Source of the DNA: Tamarix chinensis
Taxonomy: Eukaryota > Streptophyta > Magnoliopsida > Caryophyllales > Tamaricaceae
Length of the DNA stretch: 64,000 bases
Direction: 5' to 3'
Assembly: GCA_030549775.1 (NCBI GenBank)
Contig: CM060180.1
Location: 29,543,090-29,607,089 of the forward strand
This document shows, piece after piece, positions 49,493 to 61,558 of the stretch. The stretch's first letter is position 1. Each line of letters opens with the position of its first letter. The position numbers and the translations under genes are program-made. Below the pieces are notes generated by a model. It saw only the letters and a program-made list of their open reading frames with translations. It was not told the DNA's origin and did no database searches.

Positions 49493-50919
49493 TAGGGATG
49501 GCAATTTTCCCCACGGGTTCGGGGCCCCGTCGGGGATTCCTCGTTCGGGTTCGGGTTCGGGGATGTATTTCGGGGATCGGGTTCGGGGTCGGGGATTTTT
49601 TTCGGGGATTAATTCGGGGACGGGTCGGGTATGGGTTTGGGGTCCCCGTCCCCGAACCCGCCCCGAATTAAAATTTTTCAATTTTTATATTTTGCCAAAT
49701 TGAGATTTGGGCGGGCCGGCCGAATCTCAATTTCGCAACACAAGTGACAAGTCTGGTCTCCCGTCTCCGTCCAAATTTTTCATGGTCTATGAGTGTGAGA
49801 CTATGAGTCTGTGTCTTCGGTCTTCTTCCTCGTCGTCCCCATCTTCGATCTTCGATCTTCTTCCCCGTCTTCGTCTTCGATCTCAATTCCCCGTCTTCGA
49901 TCTTCTCCCCCGTCGTCCCCGACTCCCTGACCCTGTTTTGCTTTGGCAGTTGGCACCCCGCACCCGCAGTCCCGCCGCACGCTGCACGTAGGCCGCTGGC
50001 CGCCGCTCTCGAGTCTCGCCTGAGTCACCTCTCCACTGAGTCTGTGAGACTGTGACGCTGTTCAGCTGTTGGTTGTCCGCACGAGTCACGACCTCACCTC
50101 AGCACCTGTAAGTCCTTAACCTAATTTTTCCCCGTCGCCCACTCCCACTCGCGGTCTCGCCCTGACTCCCAGCCCCTGAATGGCTAATATTTACTTATTA
50201 TTTACCATATCCTTCACCGCTATTCTATGAAAAATTTTAAAATACATTTTTTCATAATGTTCCACCACAGATACATATCCTATAGTGAAGTTCCCAGGCC
50301 GAAGTTCTCAACTTCCAATCTCAACATAATATTAATTAATGGCTAATAATGTGTTGAAAGCCCTTTCAATTGGGTACTTTGGCATGCAATATTTGACTGT
50401 CCGCAAGTAATGGCATTTAATTGTGCCTTACTCTTTGTGGACAAGAATCCTGCGGCTTCAAACGAAGCCATGCACCGCTTCAACAGTTTAAAAAATTGAG
50501 AAAAGAAGTTCAAGACTTTTAGAGAAATTTGGAGGATTGAGAAAAGAGGCCATGCAAATCGATCCATGTACATCATTACCTTTAATTTTTTGTTTAGTCT
50601 GGGAGTTCAGTAACAGAGGAAGAATCAGTAACGGTATCGGGGATTGGGGATCGGGTATCGGGGATCTGGGATTTGGGATTTGGGAGTTTATAGGGGATCG
50701 GGGATCTTATCGGGGATCGGGGATCGGGTATCGGGGATCGGGGATCGGGGATCGGGGATCGGGGACGGGTATGGGGATTGCATCCCCGTGGGGATCGGGT
50801 CGGGGATTCCCCGTTAAGAAATAAACGGGGATCGGGTCGGGTTCGGGGATAAATTTCCTTATCGGGTTCGGGGATGGGGATGGGGTCCCCGTCCCCGACC
50901 CGCCCCGTTGCCATCCCTA
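49493..50919. mobile_element. Non-autonomous hAT transposon, 1.43 kb
   Basis: Perfect 12-bp terminal inverted repeats TAGGGATGGCAA/TTGCCATCCCTA and a perfect 8-bp target duplication GATCTTAT (49485-49492, 50920-50927), the hAT signature. Both subterminal regions are built of (C/T)GGGGATCGGGTTCGGGG words. The middle (49690-50630) is non-coding in my reading, with C/T-rich TCTTCGATCTTC runs. No hAT transposase or dimerisation motif is visible. It interrupts the decayed copia pol. Confidence 0.9.
50635..50915. repeat. GGGGATC/GGGTATC tandem subterminal array of the hAT element
   Basis: More than fifteen G3-4 runs separated by ATC or TTC, including five consecutive GGGGATC units near 50733-50765. 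The mirror array lies at 49510-49670. Confidence 0.85.
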
Positions 50920-50927
50920 GATCTTAT

Positions 50928-51280
50928 ACTTGTGTTGACTGATACTTCTTATTCATAACATTAGTTAACCTTTGAGAGTTAAAACTCTATATAGTATGAT
51001 GGAAGGTGATTATATCAGCTTCCCACTATTTCATTTTTTCCCTCAATTTCTAATTTGAAAATACTATCACTAGTGGACCTCCTTATTTCTTGAGTTGGTT
51101 GGTCTTGCTCTTTTGAACCAATTACCTTATTCAAAACGGGGGTCCAACGTTGTTGTATTAAAATTCCTGATTTGTTTCTTAATTGATGACATGTATAAAA
51201 AAATTTACATCATCATAGGCTATAGTGGTTGCTTCTTATCATCAACTAATAACTTGGATTGAATTTCAAGAGGTCTCTAT
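50928..51280 (-). pseudogene. Decayed copia pol, part upstream of the hAT insertion
   Basis: Minus-strand pieces QPTQEIRRSTS and a following acidic/aromatic stretch resemble the linker between copia integrase and reverse transcriptase ('RRSTRER...'). It is collinear with 48289-49484 once the hAT element and one target copy are removed. Many stops. Confidence 0.5.
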
Positions 51281-51339
51281 AAGACTCAAGTAAAGAAAGG
51301 TAAGATTAGTTAAGTAATTATGCCTAAATTTAATATGAA

Positions 51340-51347
51340 AATAATAC

Positions 51348-51429
<82 letters not shown>

Positions 51430-51475
51430 ATTATTATTATTATTAGTAGTAGTAGTAGTAGTAGCAGTAGTAGTA
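51340..51475. repeat. Compound trinucleotide microsatellite (AAT)n(ATG)n(ATT)n(AGT)n
   Basis: Four successive perfect runs of about 8, 17, 6 and 9 units. It stands outside the LTRs, unlike the other large microsatellites here. Confidence 0.9.
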
Positions 51476-51929
51476 AATTTATTTTTTACTCAATAAAAAC
51501 AAAATATAAAGATCCTTGAATTTTAGTAAATTTTCGATAGCAAAAAGAACTAATTAGGGATTTAAAATGTGAATAAACGTTTATTAGATATAAATAATAT
51601 ATTTTTTGTCAAAATCTCTATTTATCATTTCAAAATGAATAAGAGACTCATAAAATTACAATTATATCTAATATAAACACCTTAGAATGATTTAGATGGA
51701 GACAGATGGCCAAACGTGGATTAAAAAATCTCACAAAAATGAAATTGTGAAAGAGGACAAGTATTTCTAAAGAAGACATTTCAAAAACCTTAAAAGGGTT
51801 TTATAACTTTTTAAAGGTTTTAATAAAATATAAAAATAATATAAACTTATCGTCACAAAATATGGATCCTAAATAAATCAGTTTATAGAAAAGATGGGGT
51901 AGGAAATTCTATAAACAAATATTTTCTAC
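51476..51929. other. AT-rich DNA, no gene seen
   Basis: No ORF. May already be internal sequence of the Athila/Tat-like element, whose left boundary I cannot place exactly. Confidence 0.45.
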
Positions 51930-54325
51930 ATTTTTATCCTGATTTGCTTGTGTTTTCAATTGACAACCTATATGGTTTATTTAGATTTTGTATGGTTTAG
52001 ATATCTAGTTTGTGTTACTACTATTTCTTTATTCTTTAGTAGGAATTAATGTGAAGAACAAAAAATCAAAGGAAATGGAGCATGAATATAGATCAAGGAT
52101 GACTCAAGAAAGATAACGAAGGTGAAGAATTAACTTCTTATGCAAGAAGGAGCCTAGATAACTAAATAAGGAAGAAAAATAATAAGTAAAGAAGATGAAA
52201 TAATAGTGCACGATAAGTTAGAGCAGATCCTAACCATGCAGACTCCCCCTACATAAAGAAAGAGTCCCCGAGGTTATTGTATAATCAATTGGTGTAGTGC
52301 ATGGTCATGTAGGTTGACCGCGTAAGTGACAGTTATTCTCTTGATCGCAAAATTTAAGCCCTTGAACATGTTATTTTAGGCATTTCCACTCTAGAAAAGA
52401 AATAGTTCAAACTTTCCTCTCCTTTTTTTTAGTATTTCCCTTCATTTTGTACATAGAAACTTAGCATTCTTTGGATCTAATTTAAGTTTATCAGCATTGT
52501 AATGATCAATTTTTGAAATTCTTCATCAGTTTTAAAATCACTCACAAATTTTTCTTCTTCATATCTACTTCTTGATTTATTCCATGACAATAAATATGAT
52601 TTTTTATATGCATTTGAGTTTAGATTTGAGTGAGTAGATTATTTTTCTAATATTGAATTAAGTCTGCTTCGCTATTATGTCGATAAATTAATATGTGTAT
52701 TATGTAGATAGTTCTTACTTGTTATTTCATATGTTAGATGTCAAAGTTATGATTTGAATTTTATAGACTTCAATTCATTTATATGTTAAATATAATGGAA
52801 AGATCAGGGTTAATGTTGGAACTTAACATATGAATGTGAATTATACGATCATGAAAGTAGACGTATGAATCTCGGAGACATTTATATCTAATGATGCTTA
52901 GTTTGTTTAATTAAATGTATTAGCTACGAGAGTAGTCAATATGTTGAATTAAATGCACCCTTATACCTCAAAAGAGACTAACGTGTTACATATGATTAGT
53001 TGTTCATAACCGTCTGAACTGTCTATATGATATTATATTAATTCTATGGTGTATGCCATAGCTGATACCGAAGTTTAATCCTAGGTTTTATTACCACTGA
53101 TTTAGAGATTATATTTTGTTACTCTTTGCACGTATTTTCATATTTTATAACCATATATTTACTAATTACCTAGTTTAGATAGCCAGAATTGTAATAGCCC
53201 AAAATTTTGCAAAACCTAATCCCATATCATTAATACCTTAATCTGATTCTAATATTGAGAAAACCTTATTTTAGTCTTAACCAAAATTCTTAATCTTGAA
53301 ATCTTAACCTAATCTAAATCTTAGAACTAGATAAATTATTTTCGTAACCCAAAATTAAATTTCGGTAAATTTATATCACTAATCCTACCTATTTTAGCTA
53401 ATCAAAAATATATCTAATACTAACCCTAATTTGTTCCCCTTTTCCTTTTCTTTTTCCCTTTTTACTTTTCTTTCTCCTTTCTTCTGCATCCTTCTTGTTG
53501 TAATACTTAACTTAATTCTTACAACTTTCAACGCACAACCATCACCCTCACTCCCTTAGCTACTGCTATGAGCTTCATACAACCATCACCATCTCATGTT
53601 GTTGCTACCATGATTCTCACACAGCCATCACCATGCCCTGCAACCATCATCATCATCCTCATGCTGCCCCTACCAGTTCATTTTCACACGCCACACACAC
53701 AACCATCACTCTCAACCAATCTCTTTCGTTGAAAAATTTCTCCACTCCCTTATGCCACTGTCATCCCTCATGCCCCTGTCACCCTTTAGCTACACCATCC
53801 TCCCCCTCCATCCCTTCCGTTTGCATGCCACCATGCCACACATATATATACTACCATAATCTCTCTCTTTCTCCCTCATTTTTTTGCATTTATTGCCTAA
53901 ATTGTGTCAAGCAACCCACTGCCCCGACCCACCCTTATTCCTTCTTCTTCTTCTTTCCCTACTTTGCTTCTCTCACACGCCACCACCTTCACCACCATGC
54001 ACCACCACAACCACCAAGCACCACCCAAAGCTCGGTAGATCAACTACCAAGGCCACCCCATCACTCCCACTCGTCGTCATTGGTTGTTGTCGTCGACCAT
54101 TGCCATTTTCTCCTCTTCTTTCCTCACGTCTGTCTTATTTTTGTGAGGTGCACAGCTCGCGCATGGTCTCACGCACAATTGTGCACTTATAATTTTTCCT
54201 TATTACATACCTATGCAGACTGCACAATTTGCTTATGCACCCTTGCACAGATCACACACAACCTTCGCGCGCTCGTGCACACTTGTTTTTTTTTTCTGAG
54301 AAATCCATTGCTTGAGCACAGTTGT

Positions 54326-54687
54326 GCCTCTTCACATAACCTATTTGTGTAGGATCTTAGCTCACGATATGGGAGTGCATTGTCTGCTACACACCCGTGC
54401 AACCTCCCCATTTTGGTTGTGCACCCTCTTTTTAACCCCCAAGCCTTATCCAAAAACCACCAAAGTTTCACCATAGCCTGTCTATGCAGGATCTTAGCTC
54501 AAGGTATAGGAGTGCACCAAAGATTATAACAGTCATGCCTCTTTGCACAAGCTATCTATGTAGGATCGTAGCTCATGGTTTGGGAGGGCACAGTCTGCTA
54601 CACGCATGTGCAACCTCCCCATTTCGTTTACGCACCCTCTTTTTCACCCCCAAACCTTATCCAAAAACCACCAAAGTTTCACCATAG
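54326..54687. repeat. Tandem duplication, 211-bp period
   Basis: Passages from GCCTCTT...GTAGGATC(T/G)TAGCTCA to CCAAAGTTTCACCATAGC start at 54326 and 54537. A partial third GTATGCAGGATCTTAGCTCA-like segment lies between them (54481). Located in the leader of the 53190 LTR. Confidence 0.8.
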
Positions 54688-55914
54688 CACTATCATATAT
54701 TCTATCACACTTCCATGCAACTCAAGCTTCCCTTTGACTCCGGTTATTTTCATATTTACCCTCCTTTACCTTAACTTTTCCCTTAGTTATAATCTTTGAG
54801 CCTAATCGTAGTGATTTTTCGACGATCCCGAAGGAGGAGGTATAGGATTTCGCGCATTGAGCCTGGTGTCCTTGTTAGTAAGGATACATGTTGTAGCTAT
54901 AAATTTATGTGTATGTGTATGTGTTGTTATATTGGACGTTATATGATTAATGTTATTTTATGATATAATATCTCGAGAGTACTAAAATTGTGGAAGTACG
55001 ATCTTGGTAAAATTTTAGATATACATACATGTAAATAATTGTGGATACATGTCTCGAATGAATATTGGAGATTTGTATGTGATAGCATTGGGTTTTATCA
55101 AGCCTTGGGAGAATATAAACATTTTTAATTACTTAAGGGTATACTGGTCATTTGAGGATAATTATGTGGTCCTAATCATGTTATTAAATTTTATGTCTTG
55201 TATACTTATTGTAACACCCCAAAATTCACTACTGAAAAATTTCGTTTAAATTAAGATTTAGAGGAAGCAATTAAATCAAAACTTGTAAATTTCAAGAATG
55301 TTATCGTCGTGATTAGTACAAGCCCGGTCCACGGCCATTCCCATACTAAATACAAGGCTAAATAAATTTAATAACCATCATAAATCAAACCAAAGCAAAA
55401 CTTCAAATAAGCATTAAACAATTATAAGATAGAAATCAGAGTGCATAAAAAAGAGTCATAATCTAAAGTACATAGTCAAAATTCCTTAAAAGGAAAAAGG
55501 GTTTATAAAACGATAAAGGTTTAGTTCTAAAAAATCCAATAAAAAATAAAAAATCATAAAGAAGAAAGTTTTCCACGCCTCTGTCGATCTTCGTGCCAAG
55601 CCCATACTCAACACTCAGCCTAGCCTGATGCTTCGTAAACATCGAAGGCATTGAAAAAGGTATCACCAACATGCACAAAGTTAGAGGGGCCTTCTGCGCG
55701 TGAGAATGAGTAGCAATCATGAAAAGAGTGGTCAGTACGCTACGTACTGAGTAAGTTAACCGTGCACTAAGGCCAACACACAAAGACACATGATCCAAAC
55801 ATGATAACATAACAACATACAATCATTTCAAATAAATAAAGGTCAAATTGTAATCCAAATAAACTGATTATTTAATCTCTGATTAATGCTCATTTCATAC
55901 CATGCTTATTATCA

Positions 55915-56300
55915 TTCCATGTGAGTGTGGGAACTCCACTATTATAGCCGGTGTACCAGAAACATACAGGGCATAAATCTCATGACCACCGTTATTACCA
56001 ATGAATCGGTCTTCAGGGCAAGATGCTCCTGGCCACTGTTATTTACTAGTGGACCGGTCTAGCCCCGACTCTCATGGTGTTTCACTGTAAGTACTTAGTG
56101 TGTTCCCATGTCTTATCATAATTATTTTTGGTTTGTTGAGCACAGAATCCCCCACTATTATAGCCAGTGGACCGGAAACATACAGGGCATAATGCGCCTA
56201 ACCACTATTATTCGCTAGTGGATCGGTCTCCAAGGCACCCCAGTTCCTGGCCACTATTATTCGTCGATGGGCCAATCTGGGCCCAGCTCAAAAATCTTCC
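55915..56300. repeat. Tandem hairpin modules in the 55210 LTR
   Basis: Two units starting near 55925 and 56148 (CCACTATTATAGCC...GGACCGG), each with CAGGGCA and CCACTATTATT sub-units. Confidence 0.7.
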
Positions 56301-57084
56301 TCTTTAAATGATTAGTGTCTTATTGTGTCTTATTCAACAAGTTTCACCCTAGACATGCATGATTAACTCCATCTACGCTTATCCTCCTAAGAGGGCCCAT
56401 CCCATATCTTGAGAATTCTGCACCTCCTAACACATCCCATCATCCTTTTCTTCTTTCCCTAACTCACACTAGAGGCCCAACTCCTATGTGTGTGGGTCAA
56501 GGCCCACTACCCTACACCTCTAAGTCCACTCACTACCTCACCCTAGGATTTTCTCCAGAAACCCTAATTTGGGCCTATGTGGCCCATCCTCCTCTGCCTC
56601 ACATAACCCATATTATTTTAACATCCCACACATCACACCTCTTAGAATCAACCCTCATCATCTCACTTTACTCTCCCGAATACACATGTGACCAAGAAAC
56701 CCTAGGTAACCATAACAAACTCTAGTTGACCACGCCAAACCCTAACATCCTCTTTTCCACATGTCATCCCTCCATTTCTCGCCTTCCACTCTTATTTTCC
56801 CATGATATCCATACTCACCCCACACTTGATAATCCTCCATCCTCATCTCATAGTCCACCCACCCTTATTTATTTTTCCTTTTTCCAACTTCTTAGATTAG
56901 GGTTTCCTCCCAAACCCTGGCTCAGTCTCCTATTCACCCTTATACTGCCCCACGTACTATTTTTTTTACCCAAAGCCTCCAATCACCCAAATAAATCTTC
57001 CATTACCTTCCTTACACCCCAAATCAACTTTCCATACGTAAAATTCACCCCATGCATACCTTATTCATCCCATGCAAACTCTCA

Positions 57085-57175
57085 AAGTTTTTCATGCAAA
57101 GCCCTAAAACTCCCATACAAAACCTTAAAACTCCCATGCAAAACCCTATATTCTCCCATGCAAAGTTCATCAACT
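57085..57175. repeat. Short CCCATGCAAAACCCT tandem run
   Basis: Five imperfect copies of a ~21-24-bp unit (CTCCCATACAAAACCYTAAAA). It occupies the place of the TACCACCAT minisatellite in the 19240 LTR. Confidence 0.6.
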
Positions 57176-58028
57176 TTATTTTTCTTTAAATCCTTTTTTT
57201 ATTCTTCCTCTCATGGATCATGGGATATTTAGGTCAATCCACATTCCTCATTTAACTTACTTCCCCATTTTCCTTTTTCATCCTTTCACCCTATATCATC
57301 ACATTACAAATCCTAGCATGCATGTCCTAAAGGGCCACAACACATCACATCATAATCACAACATATACATATTATATAAATGCCATAAGATAACATATGA
57401 GCATACCTCAACTATAAGCTACGCTACACATAAAATAGTTATAACGATAAGCATAAGATACATAACATATCATGATACATGACCTACAAGGCATATAAGA
57501 CACATAGCACATATAAAACCTTATCTACACCCTTACCTAGCATGTCACTGATCTTGGAGCACGCTCCTACCCCTCCTTAGGGTTTTGACTAGTTTCACCT
57601 ATAAGAGGAAAAAACTAAGGATTAGTTTCCCTCCTACCAAAAAATACTATTATTTCCTATTTTATTCTAATATTAGAGTTACTATTATTAAATGAAACTT
57701 TATAAGTGAAAATAAGGGTTTTAAATAATATTTATAGCCATATTTATATTAATAAATCTACTAACTTTATTTCGTCTACTAATAGTACTAACACTAGTTA
57801 TAGCAAAAATAGCGATATTAATAATAATAGTAATACTAATACTCCTAGTAATAGAAACCCTAGTATTTTTAAATCTAAGACTAATAATAGGGTTAGGGAT
57901 AAAATAATAATATAATAATAGTAACACTAACAACATACTAATATTGCTAAGGCTAATAGTAACAATAGTAATATTTGAAATGATGATAATATAAGGGTTT
58001 GAATATTTTTACCATAATAATATAATAG

Positions 58029-58030
58029 TG

Positions 58031-58076
<46 letters not shown>

Positions 58077-58158
58077 TAGTAATAATAATGATAATAATTG
58101 AAATAATAACAAAATAGGGTTTCGGCCCTTAGTAGTAGTAGTAGTGGTGGTGGTGGTA

Positions 58159-58191
<33 letters not shown>

Positions 58192-58206
58192 GCAGCAGTA
58201 GTAGTA
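58029..58206. repeat. Compound trinucleotide microsatellite (AAT)n...(AGT)n(GGT)n
   Basis: AAT run at 58029-58100, then AGT/GGT runs at 58126-58206. Same place in the LTR as the microsatellites of two sister copies. Confidence 0.85.
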
Positions 58207-58860
58207 ATATAATACAATTAAAATGAATAAGGCCTGAATAATTAGGATTTAAGGGTTGAGAGGGTTTAGGGTACCACCTAGGGTTGGTGGTAACTGGCGG
58301 CACCGGCGGCGGTGCACTACGGTGGTGGGGAAATAGGGAAAAAAGAAGGTTAGTTGAGTGTTGGGAATAGGAGAGGGGGAATGAGGGTGGAGGTTGGGGT
58401 GATTGAGGTTGCACAAGTTGAGAGGGTTGGAATGAGGGTGGCGGTGCGACCAAAGGCGGTGGTGCAGGCGGCGGTGCTGTGGTGGCCAAGAGTGGTGGAA
58501 AGGGAGAAAGAAAGGTGGAGAGGGAGGAAGGGGAAAAGGAGGGTAGGGAGAGGTAGATGAAGGTCTGCAGGGAAATTTGGGAGGTGGAAGAGGTGGCAAA
58601 TGGTGGTACGAATGGCAACGGAGGTGGAAGTATGGCTGCTCGGGAAGAAAAATTTGCACGGCTGGGGTGGCTCGTGCAAGGAAAATTGAGGAAGGAGGGA
58701 GGCTCAGTTCTGTAGGGGGTGATGCAAGGAATGCTTAGGTGGGTGGCTCGAGCGTCGACATTAGGCAACGACAATGGCAAGGGCATCTGATACGGCGGTG
58801 GGCACGAGAGTAATTTATTGGGTTACGGGAAAGAGCTCGAGTCTGGGGCTGGTTATGGGG

Positions 58861-58868
58861 TATTTATA
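58861..58868 (-). promoter_or_regulatory. LTR TATA box (TATAAATA)
   Basis: The minus strand reads GGCCTTATAAATACCCC, nearly identical in context to 23342-23335. Confidence 0.6.
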
Positions 58869-59759
58869 AGGCCAAAGGAGGGGGATAAGGTCAGCGAGGA
58901 ACGGGAGAACAAGGTCATGTAGGTGAGGGCACATTGGCGGTGATGGCAGGCCTGCGCAGGTCTGCCATAGCAGGCTGCGATTGGCCAGGAAAAAGGGAAG
59001 TCACGCAAGAAGAGGGAGGATTGGTTGGGTTGAAACAACAGGCGGATCAGCAGGGAAGGTTGGTTGGTCGGCAACAAAAATCCAAGCGCAGGTAGGGGAG
59101 GTTGCATGTCGCGACGGGGAAGGAAGAAGAAGAAGATAATTAGATAAGGGTGGACTGGCAATCCAGGAAGAAAAGTAAAAGAAAGAAAGGGAAGGGGGAA
59201 CCGGCCAGCTGGGGGTAAGTGTGTGCGGTGCGGGCCTGGGCCACGCAGCAGGAAAGGAGTTTGGGCCATAGGGCTAGCCCAGGTCAAGGAGAAAAGGTAG
59301 AAAAAGATAAAGCAGAGGAAGAAAGAAAAAGGGAAAAGGAGGAGAAAAAGAAAAGAAAAGAAAAAGGAGAAAGGAGAAAATATGTTGGTTGGGGTATTTA
59401 GGATATTTTGGTATTCTTGAATATTTAAAATTAATAATATTTAAAATAATAATAATAATTAAATTCCTTTTTAGATTAATTTGGCTATTTTGAATAAATT
59501 TTCCTTAACTTCCATTTTAATTAGCAAAACACCCTGATTTTTTCTAATCAAAATATTTATTTTTTTCTTCTTGATTTACCTTAATTAATTCCCTTTTATT
59601 TTAATAAAATAATTTATTTAATTAATTTTTCTAATAAATCCTTAATTAGCTATAATTCTTAAAATTAGAGTTTTGGAGTATTTCACTTATATGTATTTTA
59701 CACGATAATCTTGAATATATAATCAACTATGATAAGAGACTAATCAATTAAAGTAAAAG

Positions 59760-60200
59760 ATTACGTGAGTCGGGCGAATGTGTTTATATGGGTCCGTTCC
59801 ACCAAATAAATAATAGTGGCCTAGGTGTCTTGTCCCTAAGAGGTGCATCAGTCCATTCCACATGATTAAGAATAGCAGGGCCTCATACGCAACGTAAATA
59901 AATATATAATTAAGAGATAAAGTATTAATGGAAAAGATACTAATCATTTAAAGTGAAAGGCTACGTGAGTCAGGACCGAGGTGTTGAGTCCATTATACCA
60001 TATAATAATAGTTGCTTAGGTGTGTTGTCCTTGAGATGTACTTCAAACCGTTCTACTAGTTTAAGAATAGTAGCTCATGAGCATTTTTTCTCTAAGAGGT
60101 GTTGAGTCTGTTCCATCGGATAATAATAGTAGCTCAGGTGTTTTGTCCTTGAGAGGCATTTCGGATTGTTCCATCAATTTAAGAATAGTGGGGACCCTGA
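59760..60200. repeat. Tandem modules in the right half of the 53190 LTR
   Basis: Two ~180-250-bp repeats with GGTCCGTTCCACCAAATA/GTCTGTTCCATCGGATAATA, 'AATAGTGGCCTAGGTGTCTTG' and 'CCCTAAGAGGTG'-type sub-units, cognate with 27130-27710. Confidence 0.6.
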
Positions 60201-60864
60201 ACTTAATGTAAATAAAATATTGGAATAAGTACGCTTATTCTATGATATAAATTCATGTATTATGTATAATCCTGCTTCAATTGTATTGTTACCTTACTCA
60301 GTATGTAGTGTACTGATTATTCGTTCCATGGGTTTTACTCATTCCCACAATTAGATGACCTAGGTGCATTTGTGCAGGTCAAAGCTAACTATTTGGATGA
60401 GTTTGCAGCCTTTAATGAGTTATATGTGGAGTAGTGACTTTGGTATCAAGGTTATGGGCGTAGAGTTATGTTATCCAGTTGATTTATTTACTCGGATACC
60501 TTTTTGGACTATTTGATCCATGGTATCCCATAGTATGCATTTTGTTATTGAAATTCGGAGTTAACCTATAAACTCGCACGGTATTTATGAAATTTTCTTC
60601 CATTTCCAATTATCTTATTTTATTATGAATGGTTTTAGCCTTGTGATTGATGTAAGAATGATTAGAAAAACCAGAATTATGTCAATTACGACGGTAACAC
60701 CAATATTTTGCTTATATGCTTCCACTCTAAAACGAAATGTGTATGTTTGTAAAAATCGGGGTGTTATAAAAATGATATATGTAAGTACTCAACAATGAGT
60801 TCCTTGTGAGATGTGACCTTAACATGATACAACAAGTCCATGCACTTGCAAATTTGATACATCA

Positions 60865-61558
60865 AAATCTAATTATCTATATTGGATTAGATAGTAGCAA
60901 GGTTGTTACAATCAATACTCTACCCAGGATAAATTTGGAGGCATAGGATCGGATCGTAAAATCTTAAAACCCTACAAGAAACCCAAAAATATATGAAACT
61001 ACTTTTATGCTATAAAAGAATATATTTTAAATTAAAAGAACATAAAAATTACACTATTAAGCTCACATATAGTCATTGATTGAGTTGTAACAACTTGCAA
61101 ATAACATAAATTGTTGAAGTAACTATAAATATTATAAACTATATTAAGTCAAAAATATCATAAATGATTTGTAACATAAAAAGTGAACATTACATTGAGA
61201 TTATGGGTAGCAGTAGCAGACAATTCATTGTGTTTAAATATACAATATTTTTAGCCTTAAGAAAATCACACAAATGATAAAGAAAGCGGATGATAATGAT
61301 GACAACAATGAGAGGATAATATATATTTTTTCATTTAAAATAATAAGACCAAAACAATTTTATTTTAGATTTTGAATTTTTTTTAATAAAGGTAAAAAAG
61401 AAAAAAAAAGTTTTAGCTATATGAGTACATGCTAAATTACTATATAAACCATGTGTAAACTGTAAACTAAAGCTTGTTTTCATTATGAAGCTAAATTGAC
61501 CATAAAAAATAGGAAAACTTATTAATTTTGAATTCAATAGAATTTAATAATTAATAAT
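60865..61558. other. AT-rich intergenic DNA, no gene seen
   Basis: No ORF with recognisable content and no element ends. Confidence 0.55.

Larger units (their letters stand above)
55210..59685 (-). mobile_element. Solo LTR, 4.48 kb
   Basis: Ends TGTAACACCCC...GGAGTATTTCA, with a perfect 5-bp duplication CTTAT at 55205-55209 and 59686-59690. Same internal order as the 19240 and 29680 LTRs: 3' block, modules (55915-56300), CATGCATGTCCTAAAGGGCC near 57316, CCTTACCT block near 57530, microsatellites (58029-58206), plus-strand G-rich stretch, minus TATAAATA box (58868-58861). No internal domain. Confidence 0.85.
53190..60768 (+). mobile_element. Plus solo LTR (net ~3.1 kb), split by a 4.5-kb LTR
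   Basis: Starts TGTAATAGCCC and ends TCGGGGTGTTATA. Flanks are AGAAT (53185-53189) and AAAAT (60769-60773), a 5-bp duplication with one transition. The right part (59760-60200) carries modules like those of the 26102-28225 LTR. Removing 55210-59685 and one CTTAT leaves about 3,098 bp. No internal domain. Confidence 0.7.
51930..60864 (+). mobile_element. Athila/Tat-like LTR, copy 2 (split by nested LTRs)
   Basis: 51930-53189 and 60769-60864 are collinear with the LTR at 29567-35654 (shared TTTGTGTTACTACT, AATCCTAGGTTT, TTAGATAGCC, and ACTTGCAAATT...ATCA at the end). The left end is approximate. Net length about 1.35 kb, the same as copy 1. No coding sequence. Confidence 0.5.

Noticed and set aside
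49690..50630. hAT transposase inside the 49493-50919 element
   Set aside because: Only short ORFs from C/T-rich or G-rich repeats. No transposase or hAT dimerisation motif seen.
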